From contig JBARVL010000611.1 of assembly GCA_049646245.1 (NCBI GenBank), forward strand, positions 1 to 6,554: a stretch of DNA of 6,554 bases, read 5' to 3'. The translations under genes were made by a program, and so were the position numbers. This document shows, piece after piece, positions 1 to 6,004 of this stretch (its first letter is position 1; the number at the start of each line of letters is the position of its first letter). This DNA is from Crinalium sp049646245. Lineage in GTDB: Bacteria > Cyanobacteriota > Cyanobacteriia > Cyanobacteriales > PCC-9333. The notes beneath the pieces are model-generated. The model was not told the origin of the DNA. It did not search any database and worked only from the letters and a program-made list of their open reading frames with translations.

Positions 1-60
1 TGGTCGCAGTTCTGGTGCTGCTTGCAGCAAGTCTGCCAAGATGGAAGTCAGGATGCTCAT
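1..60 (-). CDS. Possible N-terminus of an unrecognised protein, cut by window edge
   Basis: An ATG at 60-58 on the minus strand opens a frame that stays open to the window edge (20 codons). It reads M-S-I-L-T-S-I-L-A-D-L-L-Q-A-A-P-E-L-R-P, which looks like a plausible amphipathic N-terminal helix. An in-frame stop lies just upstream (73-75), so this ATG is the only usual start. There is no clear ribosome binding site. Two plus-strand frames are also open across this short stretch, so the strand is not certain. I do not recognise the family. If real, it lies downstream of tnpB in the same orientation, and the transposon would have inserted in its upstream region. Confidence 0.35.
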   Translation of the reverse strand, partial: MSILTSILADLLQAAPELRP

Positions 61-178
61 TGATATGTTTGTTTAGTTCAATGTCGCCGACAATTAGTAG
101 GACGCTATTGAACGATCTAACAATAAATGTAGTAGCTAAATAGCTCGGTGGAAATAAACGTAACATATGAACTACCTA

Positions 179-202
179 CGGACTCCGCATTCGCTACGTC
201 CG
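179..202 (-). repeat. Short hairpin over the tnpB stop codon, candidate right-end or guide-RNA structure
   Basis: The arms CGGAC (179-183) and GTCCG (198-202) are complementary around a 14-nt loop. The tnpB stop codon (194-196) lies in the loop. In IS200/IS605 elements the 3' end of tnpB and the sequence just after it encode the guide (omega/re) RNA and carry the right-end hairpin, so the position is suggestive. A 5-bp stem is weak on its own, and it could equally be a dispersed cyanobacterial GC-rich repeat. Confidence 0.3.
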
Positions 203-1441
203 AGGTTTCTTACGCTTCAACTGCTGAACTTGCCTAAACCCTCCACAATGCTGTGTGGTTTTAGGTAGAGGTTCGGCATCCACGTTTTTATGGACGCTAG
301 TTCCTAACGCCCAGTTGAGCATAACTTGTGAGGCAGCAACATCTCTATCACATTGATACTGACATTGACTGCAATTATGCACTCGTTGACTCAACTCTTT
401 TTTCTTTTTATGACCGCATTTAGGGCAAATTTGAGAAGGAGCAATTGATAGAGGTACATCAACAAATACCCCATCACATTCACTCAATTTATATTTGATT
501 AGTGATGTTATATTGCTAATTCCGACATCTAACAAAGACCGATTCAGCCCAGTTTTTTGATGTTTTCTCGAGCTTCCTTTTTTGGCTTTACGAGTCATCC
601 CTTTTACGTTCAACTTCTCCGTAGCTACCAGGCTATTACGGCTTACTATCTGTGTAGCTACTTTGTGTTGCCAATCTTGTCTCTGGTTGGCGACTTTGTT
701 TTGAAGTTTACTTATTTGCTTTCGGTTTTTTCTCCAACGTTTAGATGCTTTGATTTTTTTCTTGAAATTTGGCGCACGTTTACGCCGTGATTTCTGAGAT
801 GCTTGTTTGATTTTTTGTTGGGTATTACCTAAAAATCTCGGATTATCAATTATTGTGCCATCACTACAAGCGACAGCGTGATAAGTCCCAAAATCTAATC
901 CGACAGCACCACTGCTAGTTTCCCTAACTGGTTCACAATTTACAGTAATTGACGCATACCATTTTCCCTGTTTCCAGATAATAGTTAAGGTAGTAGGATT
1001 GCCCCAAATTCTGGCTTTACCTCTCATCTGAATCTGTCCTAAATTGGACAACTCCAAATAGCCGTTATCCCCTGTGGTGTGTGCTTTCCATCCACTTGTT
1101 GCAGGATAAGTCCAGCCACGATAATCACGCGCGGACTTGAATTTAGGATATCCACCTACGCCAGAAAGAAATCTTGTATACGCAAAATCAACACGCTTAA
1201 CTGTTGCTTGTAAGGCTTGTGAACCTAACTCTTTATATTCCTGCCAACACTCCTTAAATTCGGGTAAAACATTCTGCTGATCGTAGTAACTAACAAAGCG
1301 ACCAAAACACTTATATTCTGTCTTTCTATGGGCGAGACAGGCATTGTATAAGTCCTTATGAAGTCGTCGCCAGTAATGCAACTTTACTTCTTGAAACTTA
1401 TTTGGATATAAGCGAAAAGTTACTCTGCGTGTTACTATCAT
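194..1441 (-). CDS. tnpB: TnpB RNA-guided endonuclease, IS200/IS605 superfamily
   Basis: This 415-residue protein has the full TnpB layout. It has an N-terminal helix-turn-helix/WED-like region beginning MIVTRRVTFRLYP, then a split RuvC-like nuclease domain. The three acidic residues expected of RuvC are visible: D183 in GLDFG, E275 in ATEKLNV and D367 in CDRDVAA. A four-cysteine zinc ribbon (C339/C342 and C357/C360) sits between the last two. Residues 205-260 are very basic, as expected for RNA and DNA binding. The C-terminal tail (HCGGFRQ...LKRKKP) matches the tail I recall for cyanobacterial IS891/IS1341-type TnpBs, so the protein looks complete. Known TnpBs are guide-RNA-directed nucleases that cut beside a short transposon-adjacent motif and help keep the element in place. 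All key residues are present, so activity is plausible. The ATG at 1441 has no obvious ribosome binding site. No tnpA is adjacent. Confidence 0.93.
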   Translation of the reverse strand: MIVTRRVTFRLYPNKFQEVKLHYWRRLHKDLYNACLAHRKTEYKCFGRFVSYYDQQNVLPEFKECWQEYKELGSQALQATVKRVDFAYTRFLSGVGGYPKFKSARDYRGWTYPATSGWKAHTTGDNGYLELSNLGQIQMRGKARIWGNPTTLTIIWKQGKWYASITVNCEPVRETSSGAVGLDFGTYHAVACSDGTIIDNPRFLGNTQQKIKQASQKSRRKRAPNFKKKIKASKRWRKNRKQISKLQNKVANQRQDWQHKVATQIVSRNSLVATEKLNVKGMTRKAKKGSSRKHQKTGLNRSLLDVGISNITSLIKYKLSECDGVFVDVPLSIAPSQICPKCGHKKKKELSQRVHNCSQCQYQCDRDVAASQVMLNWALGTSVHKNVDAEPLPKTTQHCGGFRQVQQLKRKKPRT

Positions 1442-1531
1442 AAATAGTATTTTAGCATCTAAACGCTATTTTTTTACCCAAATAAGCAATTTTTCCTTAT
1501 TAAGAATTGCCGCAAAAAATACACATCTTGC

Positions 1532-1583
1532 CCTCGCTTTCATCCCCCAGTGGAGTCTTCGGAACTGGGGGATGAAAGCGAGG
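1532..1583. repeat. Perfect 20-bp stem-loop, candidate left end of the tnpB element
   Basis: Positions 1532-1551 and 1564-1583 are exact reverse complements (20 of 20) around a 12-nt loop. The outer arm begins CCTCGCTTTCATC and the inner part is a C5/G5 run. It lies 91 bp upstream of the tnpB start and 35 bp beyond the stop of the S4-domain gene. A subterminal hairpin is what a Y1 transposase recognises at an IS200/IS605 end, which is the favoured reading. It could also stop transcription leaving the S4 gene, but no T-run follows directly on either strand, so it is not a textbook intrinsic terminator. Confidence 0.6.
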
Positions 1584-1617
1584 AACTGTTAAGCTGGTCA
1601 TTGGTCATGTTAACACT

Positions 1618-2397
1618 TTACATAAATCTAGTTAATTGCACTCGATAACGTTCTTTTTTCGTAACCATAATTTCTCCAACTTCTAAACGTCCTTTGCCAC
1701 GAGTAGCAATTAAATCTCCGGTTTTCACAAGCTGACTAGGCTGGGTAATTTCCTTCCAATTGACGCGCACATCACCAGCAGAAATAAATTCCACCATTTT
1801 GCTACGAGACATTCCAAAGCCAGCAGAAGCGATCGCATCTAATCTTAACGACGCTTCCACAGTCGTTAACTCTTTCTTCTTCGGTTCACGAATTTTTAAC
1901 TCACTTAATTCAATCCGCCTAGTATTTACAGGCACAGAACGCACTTGAGTTAAATGAGTTTCTAGATACTCCAGCATTTCAGGGATAATAATTGCCTGCG
2001 CTCCTTGCTCTCCCAGTACAATTATGTCGCCTGTTTTTTCTCGAACAATGCCACAGCCCAGCATGGAGCCTAAAAAGTCTCGGTGAGTAGCGGAGTCAAA
2101 CAGAAAGTTTCCGGCTATTGAGACGGCAGCTAGAGGCACTTGAGGCAACTCTAGGGGGAGTTCTGAACGTGCGATCGCCAGCCGTTGCCTTTCTGCCTGC
2201 GGATACCCCCCTCCCGCCACTAAATGCACTTCCGTTAAACGCCCGAACATCTGTTGCATCTCCACCAATTCTGGCGGAGACAGAAAATCTGTCACTACCA
2301 CTTCCCAAGTTTTGAGCGCCTGTTCAGCTTGATCAATTACACGAGCAGCAGTTTCTCGATTTTCCACCCCTTTTAAGAGTTCTTCTCTTGGCAGCAT
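1618..2397 (-). CDS. Photosystem II S4-domain protein (YlmH-like RNA-binding protein)
   Basis: This is a 259-residue protein. The C-terminal part (about residues 185-232) is an S4 RNA-binding domain: RLDAIASAGFGMSRSK, then the GDVRVNW turn and VKTGDLI. The N-terminal two thirds resemble the YlmH family, with the conserved GGGYPQAERQRLAI stretch (62-75). Length and layout match the family named 'photosystem II S4 domain protein', conserved in cyanobacteria and plastids. Its precise role is unsettled. The bacterial relative YlmH binds ribosomes or tRNA in ribosome-associated quality control, so an RNA or ribosome role is likelier than direct photochemistry. I chose the ATG at 2397 because MLPREELLKG is the typical family start. 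The frame extends to a TTG at 2409, but that codon falls inside a tandem repeat. It follows the glycine-zipper gene on the same strand after a 92-bp gap. Confidence 0.85.
   Translation of the reverse strand: MLPREELLKGVENRETAARVIDQAEQALKTWEVVVTDFLSPPELVEMQQMFGRLTEVHLVAGGGYPQAERQRLAIARSELPLELPQVPLAAVSIAGNFLFDSATHRDFLGSMLGCGIVREKTGDIIVLGEQGAQAIIIPEMLEYLETHLTQVRSVPVNTRRIELSELKIREPKKKELTTVEASLRLDAIASAGFGMSRSKMVEFISAGDVRVNWKEITQPSQLVKTGDLIATRGKGRLEVGEIMVTKKERYRVQLTRFM
1829..1836. repeat. HIP1 octamer (also at 2171-2178 and 5238-5245)
   Basis: GCGATCGC occurs three times in the window, twice in the S4-domain gene and once in prmA. This palindrome (HIP1) is strongly over-represented in many cyanobacterial genomes. 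Chance would give about 0.1 copy in this length, so it supports a cyanobacterial origin. Confidence 0.9.
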
Positions 2398-2403
2398 CGT
2401 TTT

Positions 2404-2445
2404 TAACAATTAACAATTATCAATTAACAATTATCAATTATTAAT
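2404..2445. repeat. Heptanucleotide tandem repeat, six units of TAACAAT/TATCAAT type
   Basis: Six consecutive 7-bp units run without a break: TAACAAT, TAACAAT, TATCAAT, TAACAAT, TATCAAT, TATTAAT. Such short tandemly repeated repetitive (STRR) sequences are known from intergenic regions of filamentous cyanobacteria. The tract ends 6 bp before the S4-gene ATG, so on the minus strand it forms the 5' leader of that gene, where a ribosome binding site would otherwise be. Confidence 0.9.
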
Positions 2446-2489
2446 GACTGCCAAAAAGGGTAATTTTTGCCTGTGTGCGATCTAACTAC

Positions 2490-3005
2490 CTAAACATCAC
2501 TAGGGTCTACATAGCCTTGGATATTTTCAGGCTGTAGATCTCGCAGAATGCGAGTTGCTTGTTGGGTTATACCTGGAGAACCTTTGACAGCAATCAGGTA
2601 CTTACCAGCATTTAATCTATTGCGATAGGGTAAAGCATCACCACTACCCGAAGCCAATCCTACGCCTCCACCTACAAAAACGCCGCCCAATCCTCCAGAA
2701 GCAGCGCCCAACAAACCACCAATCAGAGCATTGCCAATTCCGCCTGCCCAGGGAAAAGTATTCAACCCAGTTAGTAAATTAAAAGTAGCACCAGCAAAAA
2801 ATCCAAATGGCACTAGCCAATAAGACATTAGCTTTGCTTGTTTACCAGCTTGCTCATTGGGGTCAATCAAGCCAAATTCATCGGCACTTTTATATCCCCT
2901 CCCAAGAATACTTACTTTATCCATTGGGAAACCTTGTTTCTCCAAAACTGAGTAAGCTTCTTCTGCCTGAATCCGATCTGATAAGACAGCAATAAGATAG
3001 TTCAT
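2490..3005 (-). CDS. Glycine-zipper membrane protein, general-stress-protein-like, function unknown
   Basis: This 171-residue protein has three parts. Residues 1-40 (MNYLIAVLSD...AYSVLEKQGFPMDKVSIL) look like the small alpha/beta domain seen at the start of general stress proteins of the YflT/GSP17M type. Residues 59-80 form one hydrophobic helix (SYWLVPFGFFAGATF). Residues 87-120 are a glycine-rich membrane segment (GGIGN...GGLLGAASGGLGG) with GxxxG spacing, resembling glycine-zipper segments. After a short charged loop, residues 131-165 (LNAGKYLIAVKG...ATRILRDL) repeat the strand-helix style of the N-terminus. The two similar soluble ends flanking the membrane part suggest an integral membrane protein with both ends on one side. 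No catalytic motif is visible. It starts at the ATG at 3005 and is transcribed away from serA. Confidence 0.75.
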   Translation of the reverse strand: MNYLIAVLSDRIQAEEAYSVLEKQGFPMDKVSILGRGYKSADEFGLIDPNEQAGKQAKLMSYWLVPFGFFAGATFNLLTGLNTFPWAGGIGNALIGGLLGAASGGLGGVFVGGGVGLASGSGDALPYRNRLNAGKYLIAVKGSPGITQQATRILRDLQPENIQGYVDPSDV

Positions 3006-3221
3006 GTTTTTTTAAATTAAATTTATCGCACTTCAGTCAGCAATAAGCTTAACAGTGCTGGTTCCACCGTTAAAATACTTAAGTCCTGATCCTGTTAGAG
3101 CAAACCTGTCAAGGATTAGCCTTAACGATGATAGGATAAATAATTTTGCACCTGCCACACTCGCCCTCTCCTTCCCTAGATGGCGGGACAGAAATTGCTC
3201 ATTTAGACTCACCTGCCGATC
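3006..3221. promoter_or_regulatory. Divergent intergenic region between the glycine-zipper gene and serA
   Basis: These 216 bp separate two divergently transcribed genes, so they should carry both promoters. On the minus strand a perfect TTGACA (3112-3107) could be a -35 box for the 2490-3005 gene, but the hexamer at normal spacing (TCAGGA) is a poor -10. On the plus strand the AT-rich stretch near 3128-3145 (TGATAGGATAAATAAT) could hold a -10 for serA, with no clear -35. No Shine-Dalgarno precedes the serA ATG. No RNA gene or riboswitch fold is recognisable. Confidence 0.4.
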
Positions 3222-4802
3222 ATGCCCAAGGTTCTTGTCTCTGACCCCATTGACCAAGTTGGAATAGATATTCTATCCCAAGTCGCCCAAGTTGACGTTA
3301 AAACAGGTCTTCCTCCAGAAGAACTGATAAAAATTGTGCCAGAATACGATGCGATGATGATTCGCTCGGAAACCAAGGTAACAAAAGAAATTATCGAAGC
3401 TGCTACACAGCTAAAAATTATTGGACGTGCTGGTGTTGGTGTCGATAATGTCGATGTTCCGGCTGCTACCCGCAAAGGAATTGTGGTTGTCAATTCCCCT
3501 GAAGGCAATACAATTGCCGCAGCAGAACACGCCCTAGCGATGATGTTGTCTTTATATAGGCATATCCCAGAAGCCAACCAGTCAGTTAAAAACAATAAAT
3601 GGGATCTCAAACGCTTCGTTGGTACTGAAGTTTACAAAAAAACGCTGGGTATTGTTGGTTTAGGAAAAATTGGTTCCCATGTTGCTGCGGTAGCTAAAGC
3701 AATGGGAATGAAATTGCTGGCTTATGACCCATTTATCTCTATAGAACGAGCAGATCAGATCGGTTGTCGTTTGGTAGATTTAGATATACTGTTCCGCGAA
3801 GCAGATTATATTACTTTACACATCCCAAAAACACCGGAAACTACTCACATCATTGGTACTGAATCAATAGCTAAAATGAAACCTACTGCGCGGATCATCA
3901 ACTGCGCTCGTGGTGGCATTATTGATGAAGATGCCCTTTTACAAGCATTAAAAGAAGGCAAAATTGCTGGTGCAGCATTGGATGTGTTTGAAAAGGAACC
4001 TCTGGGTGAATCAGAATTACGTTCTCTTGGTAAGGAAGTTATTCTTACCCCACATTTAGGTGCATCAACTGCGGAAGCGCAAGTAAATGTTGCTGTTGAT
4101 GTGGCAGAGCAAATTCGTGATGTTCTCCTGGGTTTACCTGCCCGTTCAGCAGTAAATATCCCAGGGCTTCACCCCGATGCTTTAGAAAAGCTCAGACCTT
4201 ATCTACAACTGGCTGAAACCCTTGGTAATATGGTTGGGCAGTTAGCAGGAGGACGAGTGGAATCTCTCAATATTCGTCTCCAAGGAGACTTGGCAAATAA
4301 TCAAAGTCAACCTGTAGTAGTTGCTGCACTCAAAGGCTTGCTGTCTCAAGCTTTGCGAGAGCGGGTAAATTATGTTAATGCCAGTATAGAAGCTAAGGAG
4401 CGGGGCATTCACGTTGTTGAAACAAGAGATGCAGATGTTCGAGACTATTCTGGTTCACTGCAACTATCTGCTAAGGGTTCTTTAGGGGAACATTCGGTAA
4501 CAGGCGCTTTATTAGGAGATAACGAAATTCGCATCACCAGTGTTGATGAGTTTCCAGTTAACGTCGATCCTACTCAACATATGCTGTTTACTCTCCACCG
4601 AGATATGCCAGGAATTATTGGTAGAATTGGCTCTTTGCTAGGCAGCTTTAACGTCAATATTGCCAGTATGCAGGTAGGACGCAAAATTGTGCGTGGTGAT
4701 GCAGTAATGGTGTTAAGTTTAGATGATCCTCTCCCTGATGGCATTTTGGCTGAAATCATCAAAGTTCCAGGGATTAAGGACGCTTATACAGTAACTTTGT
4801 AG
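3222..4802 (+). CDS. serA: D-3-phosphoglycerate dehydrogenase, long ACT-domain form
   Basis: The enzyme oxidises 3-phosphoglycerate to 3-phosphohydroxypyruvate with NAD+, the first step of phosphorylated serine synthesis in the cytoplasm. The 526-residue length matches the long SerA type. The domains in order are: N-terminal substrate-binding half (1-98, with RSETKVT and GRAGVGVDNVD); NAD-binding Rossmann domain with GLGKIG at 146-151; return of the substrate domain (about 285-315); an intervening ASB-type domain (about 320-445); and a C-terminal ACT domain (about 452-526, HMLFTLHRDMPGIIG). The catalytic residues are in place: R230 in NCARGGI, E259 in FEKEP and H278 in TPHLGAST. The ACT and ASB domains are the parts through which serine inhibits some relatives, so feedback control is possible but not shown. 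The ATG gives the normal MPKVLVSDP start. Its TAG stop is the first three bases of a tandem repeat. prmA follows in the same orientation. Confidence 0.97.
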   Translation: MPKVLVSDPIDQVGIDILSQVAQVDVKTGLPPEELIKIVPEYDAMMIRSETKVTKEIIEAATQLKIIGRAGVGVDNVDVPAATRKGIVVVNSPEGNTIAAAEHALAMMLSLYRHIPEANQSVKNNKWDLKRFVGTEVYKKTLGIVGLGKIGSHVAAVAKAMGMKLLAYDPFISIERADQIGCRLVDLDILFREADYITLHIPKTPETTHIIGTESIAKMKPTARIINCARGGIIDEDALLQALKEGKIAGAALDVFEKEPLGESELRSLGKEVILTPHLGASTAEAQVNVAVDVAEQIRDVLLGLPARSAVNIPGLHPDALEKLRPYLQLAETLGNMVGQLAGGRVESLNIRLQGDLANNQSQPVVVAALKGLLSQALRERVNYVNASIEAKERGIHVVETRDADVRDYSGSLQLSAKGSLGEHSVTGALLGDNEIRITSVDEFPVNVDPTQHMLFTLHRDMPGIIGRIGSLLGSFNVNIASMQVGRKIVRGDAVMVLSLDDPLPDGILAEIIKVPGIKDAYTVTL

Positions 4803-4834
4803 CAGTTAGCAGTTAGCAGTTAGCAGTTAGCAAG
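4800..4834. repeat. Heptanucleotide tandem repeat TAGCAGT, four units plus a partial one
   Basis: Four exact copies of TAGCAGT (4800-4827) are followed by a degenerate unit, TAGCAAG. The first TAG is the serA stop codon, so the tract begins exactly at the gene end. It is an STRR-type repeat. Its TTAGC core is complementary to the GCTAA core of the second repeat block 40 bp further on. Confidence 0.92.
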
Positions 4835-4874
4835 AAATTAAAACTGTTTCTTAGGGTATTAAAACTCAATTTGT

Positions 4875-4927
4875 GCTAATTGCTAATCGCTAATCGAAGG
4901 ATCGCTAATCGCAGGATCGCTAATCGC
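4875..4927. repeat. GCTAATC-based tandem repeat with 15-bp higher-order units
   Basis: The tract starts with GCTAATT, GCTAATC and GCTAATC. It then passes into 15-bp units made of GCTAATC plus GAAGGATC or GCAGGATC (4889-4903 and 4904-4918) and ends in a partial unit at 4919-4927. It ends 6 bp before the prmA ATG and forms most of the leader. Because 15 is a multiple of three, the tract stays open in the prmA frame and would read as repeated I-A-N-R-R. Confidence 0.88.
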
Positions 4928-4933
4928 TTTTAT

Positions 4934-5827
4934 ATGGCAAATAGTTGGTGGGAAATTGAAATTTTATCTGATCCAGGGCTAGAAGAATCAATATTCTGGC
5001 GGTTGGAAAAGTTTGGTTGTCGTGGAATGTCTAGTGAGTTAAAAGAACACTCTCAGCTAGTACGTGCTTATGTACCAGAAATTCAAGCGCAACTTTTGGA
5101 TTTAGCTGCGTTATCTTTATGGTTACGCCAAGATGCTTTAATAGCAGGTATGCCTCTACCCGTGACGCACTGGCGTTTAATTGATGAGGAAGACTGGGCA
5201 ACTAATTGGAAGCAGTATTGGCAACCTCAAGAGATTGGCGATCGCATTTTAATATATCCTGCTTGGCTACAACTTCCAGAATTTTCAGAACGTAAAATCT
5301 TACGTCTAGATCCTGGTATGGCTTTTGGCACAGGTACGCATCAAACAACTCAGCTATGTTTAGAAGCACTAGAAATGCGATTAGGTAGCGATGCTAATAA
5401 TCAAGTAATAGCCGATCTTGGCTGCGGTTCTGGTATTCTTTCAATTGGCGCTGTGTTATTAGGTGCTAAAAAATCTTATGCCGTAGACACTGATCCTTTA
5501 GCTGTATTAGCAACAGTAAGTAATCGAGAGCTAAATAATATTAGTAAAGAGCAAGTTTTAGTTGAAAAGGGTAGTATAAAAAAATTAATAGAACTGATAG
5601 ATGAACCAGTTGATGGTTTAGTTTGCAATATTTTAGCTGAAGTAATTATTGATTTAATTCCAGAAATGTCTGCTCTTGTTAAACCTAGTAGTTGGGGCAT
5701 TCTTAGCGGTATTTTATTAGACCAAATTAAGCCTGTTGCCGATACAATAGAGCAGCATGGTTGGTCAGTGGCAACCCTCTGGCGAAGACAGGATTGGTGT
5801 TGTTTAAATATCCGCCGTAGCAATTAG
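4934..5827 (+). CDS. prmA: Ribosomal protein L11 methyltransferase
   Basis: PrmA transfers methyl groups from S-adenosylmethionine to ribosomal protein L11 in the cytoplasm. The 297-residue protein has the PrmA layout: an N-terminal substrate-recognition domain (1-80, MANSWWEIEILSD), a linker with NWKQYWQP (91-98), and a class I methyltransferase domain. The family signature LDPGMAFGTGTHQTT is at 125-139, SAM motif I (DLGCGSG) at 161-167, the acidic residue after strand 2 in AVDTDP (D185), and the NILAEV motif at 232-237, matching the NxL active-site motif. I chose the ATG at 4934. A TTG at 4880 is also in frame and would add 18 repeat-encoded residues, but MANSWWEIEI is the normal family start and ~295 residues the usual length. 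serA lies 131 bp upstream in the same direction; co-transcription is possible. Confidence 0.95.
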   Translation: MANSWWEIEILSDPGLEESIFWRLEKFGCRGMSSELKEHSQLVRAYVPEIQAQLLDLAALSLWLRQDALIAGMPLPVTHWRLIDEEDWATNWKQYWQPQEIGDRILIYPAWLQLPEFSERKILRLDPGMAFGTGTHQTTQLCLEALEMRLGSDANNQVIADLGCGSGILSIGAVLLGAKKSYAVDTDPLAVLATVSNRELNNISKEQVLVEKGSIKKLIELIDEPVDGLVCNILAEVIIDLIPEMSALVKPSSWGILSGILLDQIKPVADTIEQHGWSVATLWRRQDWCCLNIRRSN

Positions 5828-5922
5828 ATAAATTTCCAGCAACTTTTATAGCAGAAACTTAGCTTTTAAACTTTAAATAACATACTCATGTTGCTTCTAT
5901 AGTAGTTAGCTTTTTCCACTGC

Positions 5923-5982
5923 TTGCGCTGTATATGTTTTAACTATACAAATTGTTCTAAGCGCCTTGGCGCTTGCTATATC
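5923..5982 (+). promoter_or_regulatory. Possible promoter region of the toxin-antitoxin operon
   Basis: Two weak promoter arrangements are visible. One is TTGCGC (5923-5928) with TATACA (5944-5949), 15 bp apart. The other is TTGTTC (5952-5957) with TATATC (5977-5982), 19 bp apart. The palindrome at 5959-5974 lies just downstream of the first and within the spacer of the second, so a repressor bound there could block either. Neither is a strong match, and I cannot choose between them. Confidence 0.3.
5959..5974. promoter_or_regulatory. Perfect palindrome AAGCGCC-TT-GGCGCTT, candidate antitoxin operator
   Basis: Two 7-bp arms are exact reverse complements around a TT centre, 30 bp upstream of the antitoxin ATG. 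Ribbon-helix-helix antitoxins usually repress their own operon by binding short palindromes near the promoter, so the position fits an operator. However, GCGCCTTGGCGC-like palindromes are also scattered in cyanobacterial genomes, so this could be an unrelated dispersed repeat. Confidence 0.4.
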
Positions 5983-6004
5983 AATTAATCAGAGATAAGA
6001 AACT

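Larger units (their letters stand above)
150..1590 (-). mobile_element. Solo-tnpB IS200/IS605-superfamily element (IS1341-like), approximate limits
   Basis: The element is inferred from an intact tnpB with no Y1 transposase gene (tnpA) in the window, plus candidate end structures on each side. These are a perfect 20-bp stem-loop upstream of the tnpB start and a small hairpin over its stop codon. IS200/IS605 elements have subterminal hairpins rather than terminal inverted repeats and make no target duplication, so the exact ends cannot be read from one copy. The limits given are approximate. Without tnpA, movement would need a Y1 transposase supplied in trans. The stretch lacks HIP1 sites, unlike the neighbouring housekeeping genes, which fits acquired DNA but is weak evidence at this length. 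Confidence 0.55.

Noticed and set aside
557..790. Plus-strand frame of 77 codons inside tnpB
   Set aside because: It is antisense to a clear TnpB coding region and is only a low-complexity hydrophobic shadow. Other antisense frames in serA, prmA and the S4 gene were dropped for the same reason.
1442..1471. AAATAG/CTATTT inverted repeat just upstream of tnpB
   Set aside because: The six-base AT-rich arms with an 18-nt loop are within chance in such AT-rich sequence.
2398..2409. TTG start at 2409 for the S4-domain gene, adding four residues
   Set aside because: The TTG lies inside the heptad repeat, whereas the ATG at 2397 gives the usual family start MLPREELLKG.
2452..2469. CAAAAA/TTTTTG hairpin after the glycine-zipper gene as a terminator
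   Set aside because: The stem is only six bases, all A-T but one, and has no GC-rich core or following T-run, so it is too weak to call.
4800..4927. CRISPR-like array
   Set aside because: The units are 7 or 15 bp and adjacent, with no unique spacers of 30-40 bp and no cas genes.
5828..5920. Intrinsic terminator after prmA
   Set aside because: The region is AT-rich with short direct repeats (AAACTT), but no GC-rich stem followed by a T-run was found.
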